Source: Syntrophomonadaceae bacterium
GTDB taxonomy: Bacteria; Bacillota; Syntrophomonadia; Syntrophomonadales; Syntrophothermaceae
Direction: 5' to 3'
DNA length: 8,502 nt
NCBI GenBank assembly: GCA_029907055.1
Contig: JARYMO010000053.1
Coordinates: forward strand, 1 to 8,502
Shown: piece by piece, positions 5,382-8,502 of the stretch
How the letters are laid out: each line of letters starts with the position of its first letter
Position numbering within the stretch: the stretch's first letter is position 1
The notes under the pieces: generated by a model
Databases searched by the model: none
Seen by the model: only the letters and a program-made list of their open reading frames with translations
What the model was told of the DNA's origin: nothing
Made by a program: the position numbers and the translations under genes

Positions 5382-8189
5382 ATGATCCAAGTCATTGCGG
5401 GAGAACACCACTACCACTACCAGGTGGCCAACGAGGCCCGGCTGCTGGAGCACCTGCAATGGGCGCGCCGCCGGGGGGATTCCTCGTGGCCGGAACTGGC
5501 TGGCGAGGTATTCCGCCAGTTGTTCCAGGACGCCCCCACCGGCATCTACGCCGCCACGGCAGCGGGGGAAATCGTCCTGTGCAACCCGGCCTTCGCCCGC
5601 CTGGCAGGCTACCCCTCGGCCGATGAGGCCGTTTCTGCCAGCCTGCTGCACCACCTGGCGCGCCCCCAGGACTGGGACGAGCTGCTGCGCACCCTGCGTG
5701 AGCAGGGGTGCAGCGACCTGCGGGAAATCCAACTGCTGCGCCGCGACGGCCAGCGCGTCACCCTGCTGCACAGCGCGGTGGGCAGCTTTGACCGGCGCGG
5801 CCAGCTGACCCAGGTGCGCGGCTACCTGCTGGCCCTGCCCGCTGCTCCTGCCGGACCGGGTACGCCCACCGAGCGCGCGCGGGCGGTTGCTGCCCTGGTC
5901 GAGTCCCTGCCCGATGCGGCGCTGGCCGTGGACCTGCAGGGGCGGGTGCTGGCCTGGAACCAGGCCATGGAGGAGCTTACCGGGGTCCCGGCCGCGGTGG
6001 TGGTCGGCAAGGGCGGCCATGAACACGGCCTGCACCTGCTGGGGACCCGGCGCCCCACGGTGGCTGACGCCGTGCTGCACCCCACGCAGCCGGTGGCAGG
6101 CCTGGAACGGCTGACCCGCCACGGGCAGTCGGCGGCGGCCGAGATGTCAGTCGTCCTGCGCGGGCAGCGTCGGCGGCTGTGGGCACGGGCCGGCGTGCTG
6201 CGTGACCCCGCCGGCGAGGCGGTGGGAGCGGTGGAGATCATCCGCGACCTCGGCGAGCTGGGGGAGCCTGCCGTGCGACCGGCAGGCGAGCAGGAACAGG
6301 CCCCGGCGCGCCTTCCCGAAGGCTATTTTGAAATGGACATCGGCGGCAACCTCACCGCCTGTGACCGCACGCTGGCTGACATGCTGGGCATGACGCCAGA
6401 AGAGGCCAGGGGCCTCAACTACCGCCGTTACACGGACCGCGAGAACGCACACCGCTTCTACCAGGCCCTGCACCGGGTCTTCCGGGGAGAGGAAGCAGTG
6501 CGCGACATGGCCTGGGAGATCGTGGGGCGGCAGGGGCAGCGCTACGGGGTGGAGGTCAGCCTGTCCCTGCTGCGGGACGGGGAGGGGCAACCCTGCGGCT
6601 TCCGGGGCATGGTGCGCGACGTCACCGAGCGGCGGCAGGCGGAGAGCGCCCTGCGCGACAGCGAAGCGCGCCTGCGCCGCATCACCGACAACATGCTGGA
6701 CATCGTCAGCCAGATCGACACCCGGGGCCAGCTCCAGTACGTCAGCCCCTCCTTCACCAGCGTGCTGGGCTACGACGCCGCCGCCGTGCTGGGCACGTCC
6801 TTCTTCGACCTGCTGCACCCCGCCGACCTGGCAGGGGTGCGCACCGCCATTGACGAGGGCAGGGAGACCGGGGTGGTGGAACGCCTGGAGTTCCGCATCC
6901 GGCACGCCGATGGGCGCTTCATGTGGGTGGAGACCGTCACCAAGCCGCTGCCGGACGAGGAGGGCCAGGTGGCGGGCTTCATCCTGGCCATCAGAGACAT
7001 CACCGAGCGGCGCCAGGCCGAGGAGCAACTGCGCTACCTGAGCCTGCACGATTCGCTGACCGGGCTCTACAACCGCGCGTACTTCGAAGAGGAGATGCGC
7101 CGGCTGGAGAAAGGCCGCTTCGCGCCCATCGGGGTCATCGTGGGCGACGTGGACGGGCTCAAGCTGGTGAACGACACCCTGGGCCACGGGGCCGGCGACA
7201 ACCTGCTGGTAGCCGCCGCCAACTGCATCAAGGAGTGTTTCCGCGAGAGCGACGTGGTGGCACGGGTGGGCGGCGACGAGTTCGCCGTGCTGCTGCCCAA
7301 CAGTGACCAGCAGGCGGTGGAGAGCGCCCGCCAGCGCATTCGCGACGCCGTGGCGCGCTACAACGAGGCCAACCCGCGCCTGCCGCTGAGCATCTCGGTG
7401 GGCATGGCGGTCAGCGGCGAGGGGCCCATCAACCTGGACCTGGTGTTCAAGGAAGCGGACAACAACATGTACCGCGAGAAACTGCACCGCAGCCAGAGCA
7501 TCCGCAGCACCATCGTGCAGACCCTGATGAAGACGCTGGAGGCCCGCGACCTGGTGTACGACGGGCATGTCGACCGCCTGCAGGAACTGGTCACGGCCCT
7601 GGGCATGGCCGCGGGGCTCTCCGAGCGCCGCCTGGACGACCTGCGGCTGCTGGCCAAGTTCCACGACATCGGCAAGGTGGGGGTGCCGGACCGCATCCTC
7701 TTCAAGCCCGGGCCGCTCACCCCGGAGGAGACCCTCGAGATGCAGCGCCACTGCGAGATCGGGCACCGCATCGCCGTGGCCTCCCCTGACCTGGCGCCCA
7801 TCGCCGACTGGATCCTCAAGCAGCACGAGTGGTGGAACGGCGAGGGGTACCCCCTGGGGCTGGCGGGCCAGGACATCCCGCTCGAGTGCCGCATCCTGGC
7901 CATTGCTGACGCCTACGATGCCATGACCAGCGACCGTCCCTACCGCAAGGCCATGACCCACGAGCAGGCCCTGGCCGAACTGCGCCGGTGCGCCGGCACC
8001 CAGTTCGATCCGCGCCTGGTGGCCGCCTTCATGCAGGTGGTGAGCGACGGCCGCGAGCGTCAGCGGGACCAGGGATTGGAGGACGACGAGACCCGGCTCA
8101 TGCGGGCCGAGATCGAACAGCTCATCGAGAAGAACCCCCGCGATGCCGCCCGCCTCATCCGCGCCTGGATGGCCCGCGACGGCCGCTGA
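5382..8189 (+). CDS. PAS(x4)-GGDEF-HD-GYP c-di-GMP signalling protein with FliF-like tail
   Basis: A 935-residue cytosolic protein; no signal peptide or membrane helix. ATG 5382 is chosen because AGGTG at 5372-5376 precedes it; upstream codons overlap the promoter. Four PAS-like segments follow a His-rich start (HHYHY, 9-13): about 44-152; 168-290 (containing the GKGGHEHGLHLLGTRRP subtype motif, 209-225); 311-420; and 428-546. The last two end in the VT/IT-E-R-R-Q-A-E coiled linker that usually couples PAS to output. The GGDEF domain (551-708) keeps D589, DGLKLVND, the active-site G630-G-D-E-F634 and the inhibitory RxxD site R621-D624, so c-di-GMP synthesis with product inhibition is expected. 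The HD-GYP domain (~710-888) has EARD (720-723), H729, H761-D762, H790, G822-Y-P824 and IADAYDA (841-847), implying c-di-GMP hydrolysis, though the usual HHE is Q814-H-E. Tail 889-935 is charged, then NPRDAARLIRAWMARD (918-933), resembling the FliG-binding end of FliF. The ligand sensed is unknown. Confidence 0.93.
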   Translation: MIQVIAGEHHYHYQVANEARLLEHLQWARRRGDSSWPELAGEVFRQLFQDAPTGIYAATAAGEIVLCNPAFARLAGYPSADEAVSASLLHHLARPQDWDELLRTLREQGCSDLREIQLLRRDGQRVTLLHSAVGSFDRRGQLTQVRGYLLALPAAPAGPGTPTERARAVAALVESLPDAALAVDLQGRVLAWNQAMEELTGVPAAVVVGKGGHEHGLHLLGTRRPTVADAVLHPTQPVAGLERLTRHGQSAAAEMSVVLRGQRRRLWARAGVLRDPAGEAVGAVEIIRDLGELGEPAVRPAGEQEQAPARLPEGYFEMDIGGNLTACDRTLADMLGMTPEEARGLNYRRYTDRENAHRFYQALHRVFRGEEAVRDMAWEIVGRQGQRYGVEVSLSLLRDGEGQPCGFRGMVRDVTERRQAESALRDSEARLRRITDNMLDIVSQIDTRGQLQYVSPSFTSVLGYDAAAVLGTSFFDLLHPADLAGVRTAIDEGRETGVVERLEFRIRHADGRFMWVETVTKPLPDEEGQVAGFILAIRDITERRQAEEQLRYLSLHDSLTGLYNRAYFEEEMRRLEKGRFAPIGVIVGDVDGLKLVNDTLGHGAGDNLLVAAANCIKECFRESDVVARVGGDEFAVLLPNSDQQAVESARQRIRDAVARYNEANPRLPLSISVGMAVSGEGPINLDLVFKEADNNMYREKLHRSQSIRSTIVQTLMKTLEARDLVYDGHVDRLQELVTALGMAAGLSERRLDDLRLLAKFHDIGKVGVPDRILFKPGPLTPEETLEMQRHCEIGHRIAVASPDLAPIADWILKQHEWWNGEGYPLGLAGQDIPLECRILAIADAYDAMTSDRPYRKAMTHEQALAELRRCAGTQFDPRLVAAFMQVVSDGRERQRDQGLEDDETRLMRAEIEQLIEKNPRDAARLIRAWMARDGR

Positions 8190-8203
8190 CCCCTCACACA
8201 AGG

Positions 8204-8239
8204 GAGCGCCCCCTGAAACAAGGGGACGCTCTTTTCGTT
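8204..8239 (+). terminator. Intrinsic terminator after the c-di-GMP gene
   Basis: GAGCG (8204-8208) pairs with CGCTC (8227-8231). After one C/A mismatch, CCCCT (8210-8214) pairs with AGGGG (8221-8225), closing a GAAACA loop. TTTT at 8232-8235 and, after CG, a further TTT follow at once. It begins 14 bases past the stop codon, a classic Rho-independent layout. The 3' arm and T-tract belong to the tandem repeat; the GAGCG arm is unique to this first copy. Confidence 0.8.
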
Positions 8240-8284
8240 TCACCCCGCCCCCCTGAAACAAGGGGACGCTCTTTTCGTTTCACC
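8209..8284. repeat. Two tandem copies of a 36-bp repeat, with a decayed partial copy upstream
   Basis: Bases 8209-8244 and 8249-8284 are identical over all 36 positions and are separated by CCGC (period 40). Each unit starts with five C, contains TGAAACAAGGGGACGCTC and ends TTTTCGTTTCACC. Inside each unit CCCCT pairs with AGGGG, and alternatively TGAAAC (8214-8219) with GTTTCA (8237-8242). A related half unit, CCCCTCACACAAGGGAGCGC (8190-8209), precedes them. The base composition is unlike the flanking genes. It resembles short dispersed REP/stem-loop repeats known in several Bacillota; whether it recurs in this genome cannot be seen here. Confidence 0.85.
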
Positions 8285-8347
8285 AACTGCTGGCACCGCC
8301 CGCGCGTGCCTCCCCGCCGGCGATGAGGAGGCCAGGCATTCGCGACC

Positions 8348-8363
8348 GGGGCGCGTCCGCCCC
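8348..8363 (-). terminator. GC hairpin downstream of the minus-strand membrane protein gene
   Basis: A perfect 6-bp stem, GGGGCG (8348-8353) and CGCCCC (8358-8363), with a CGTC loop, lies 29 bases past the stop codon of the minus-strand gene at the window edge. There is no T-run, so a terminating role is only possible. The rest of 8285-8392 shows no gene or clear motif. Confidence 0.25.
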
Positions 8364-8392
8364 GCCTGCCCTGTCCGCGCCGGGCCCAAGGC

Positions 8393-8502
8393 TTACGGCG
8401 CGGGCGCCCGGAAGCGCCAGCGCTTCCACAGGACGTCGGCCGCCAGCATCAGCAGCGGGCACAGCAGCAGGGCCAGCCACTGCCAGGGGCGCAGGGGAGG
8501 GG
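8393..8502 (-). CDS. C-terminus of a membrane protein, 5' end outside window
   Basis: The minus-strand frame entering from the window edge is open for 35 codons and ends in TAA at 8393-8395. The visible residues include LRPWQWLALLLCPLLMLAAD, one hydrophobic helix, followed by VLWKRWRF with four basic residues, then APAP. A Trp-flanked final helix and a basic tail predict a last transmembrane segment with the C-terminus in the cytoplasm (positive-inside rule). The pattern recalls the ends of the membrane-anchored VWA or glutamine-amidotransferase-like proteins of Bacillota, but 35 residues cannot settle the family. It is convergent with the c-di-GMP gene, and the terminator/repeat block separates them. 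The codon pattern (strong GC third positions) supports this frame over the overlapping alternative frame. Confidence 0.6.
   Translation of the reverse strand, partial: PPLRPWQWLALLLCPLLMLAADVLWKRWRFRAPAP

Noticed and set aside
6147..8261. 704-codon minus-strand open frame opposite the signalling gene
   Set aside because: Low-complexity His/Gln/Ala translation, antisense to well-conserved GGDEF and HD-GYP domains; a composition artefact.
8209..8284. CRISPR-like reading of the two identical 36-bp units
   Set aside because: The spacer is only 4 bp, there are two copies, no cas genes are present, and the unit contains a T-tract terminator.
8280..8480. 66-codon minus-strand open frame at the right edge
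   Set aside because: Gly/Ala/Pro-rich shadow; the overlapping frame ending at 8393 gives a clean transmembrane helix with a basic tail and better codon use.

Overview
The window is very GC-rich (roughly 70% by eye) with tightly packed genes. It looks like the chromosome of an anaerobic, probably motile member of the Bacillota, most likely clostridial in a broad sense. Two things point there. The left end reproduces a gene block I know from Bacillus and Clostridia: a FliK-like protein, an orphan FlhB C-terminal protein (YlqH type), YraN, then a downstream gene. Further right, the [FeFe]-hydrogenase maturation GTPase HydF lies next to aspartate ammonia-lyase, a pairing seen in fermentative anaerobes. 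No rRNA, tRNA, CRISPR array, prophage or transposase gene is visible. I cannot name the species.

Layout. At 1-2268 (+) is a compact operon: a 5'-truncated FliK C-terminal-like protein (1-729), an FlhB C-terminal-like protein (750-1052), a YraN/UPF0102 nuclease-fold protein (1057-1401) and a deoxyribonuclease IV/endonuclease IV (1402-2268) that starts directly after the yraN stop. A sigma-70-type promoter (TTGCCC, 17-bp spacer, TACAAT) precedes hydF (2386-3627, +). hydF converges on aspA (3703-5109, -), and a perfect 14-bp inverted repeat (3675-3704) lies between them. A 272-bp divergent spacer (5110-5381) carries candidate promoters. A large cytosolic signalling protein follows (5382-8189, +), with four PAS-like segments, a GGDEF domain, an HD-GYP domain and a short C-terminal tail. 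It ends in an intrinsic terminator embedded in a 36-bp tandem repeat (8209-8284). At the right edge (8393-8502, -) is the C-terminus of a membrane protein whose body lies outside the window.

How the genes may work together. HydF carries and delivers the diiron precursor cluster to [FeFe]-hydrogenase. AspA releases ammonia and fumarate from aspartate, and its recurrent linkage with Hyd genes suggests it supports hydrogenase maturation or fermentative redox balance. YraN and endonuclease IV both look like DNA-processing enzymes. The FliK-like and FlhB-like pair resembles the two flagellar export parts that set hook length, reduced to their interacting domains.

The most interesting observation is the last ~30 residues of the PAS-GGDEF-HD-GYP protein. 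They closely resemble the extreme C-terminus of the flagellar MS-ring protein FliF, the part that binds the switch protein FliG. This suggests a c-di-GMP enzyme that docks on the flagellar rotor through a FliF-like tail. The resemblance is from memory of the family and has not been searched.
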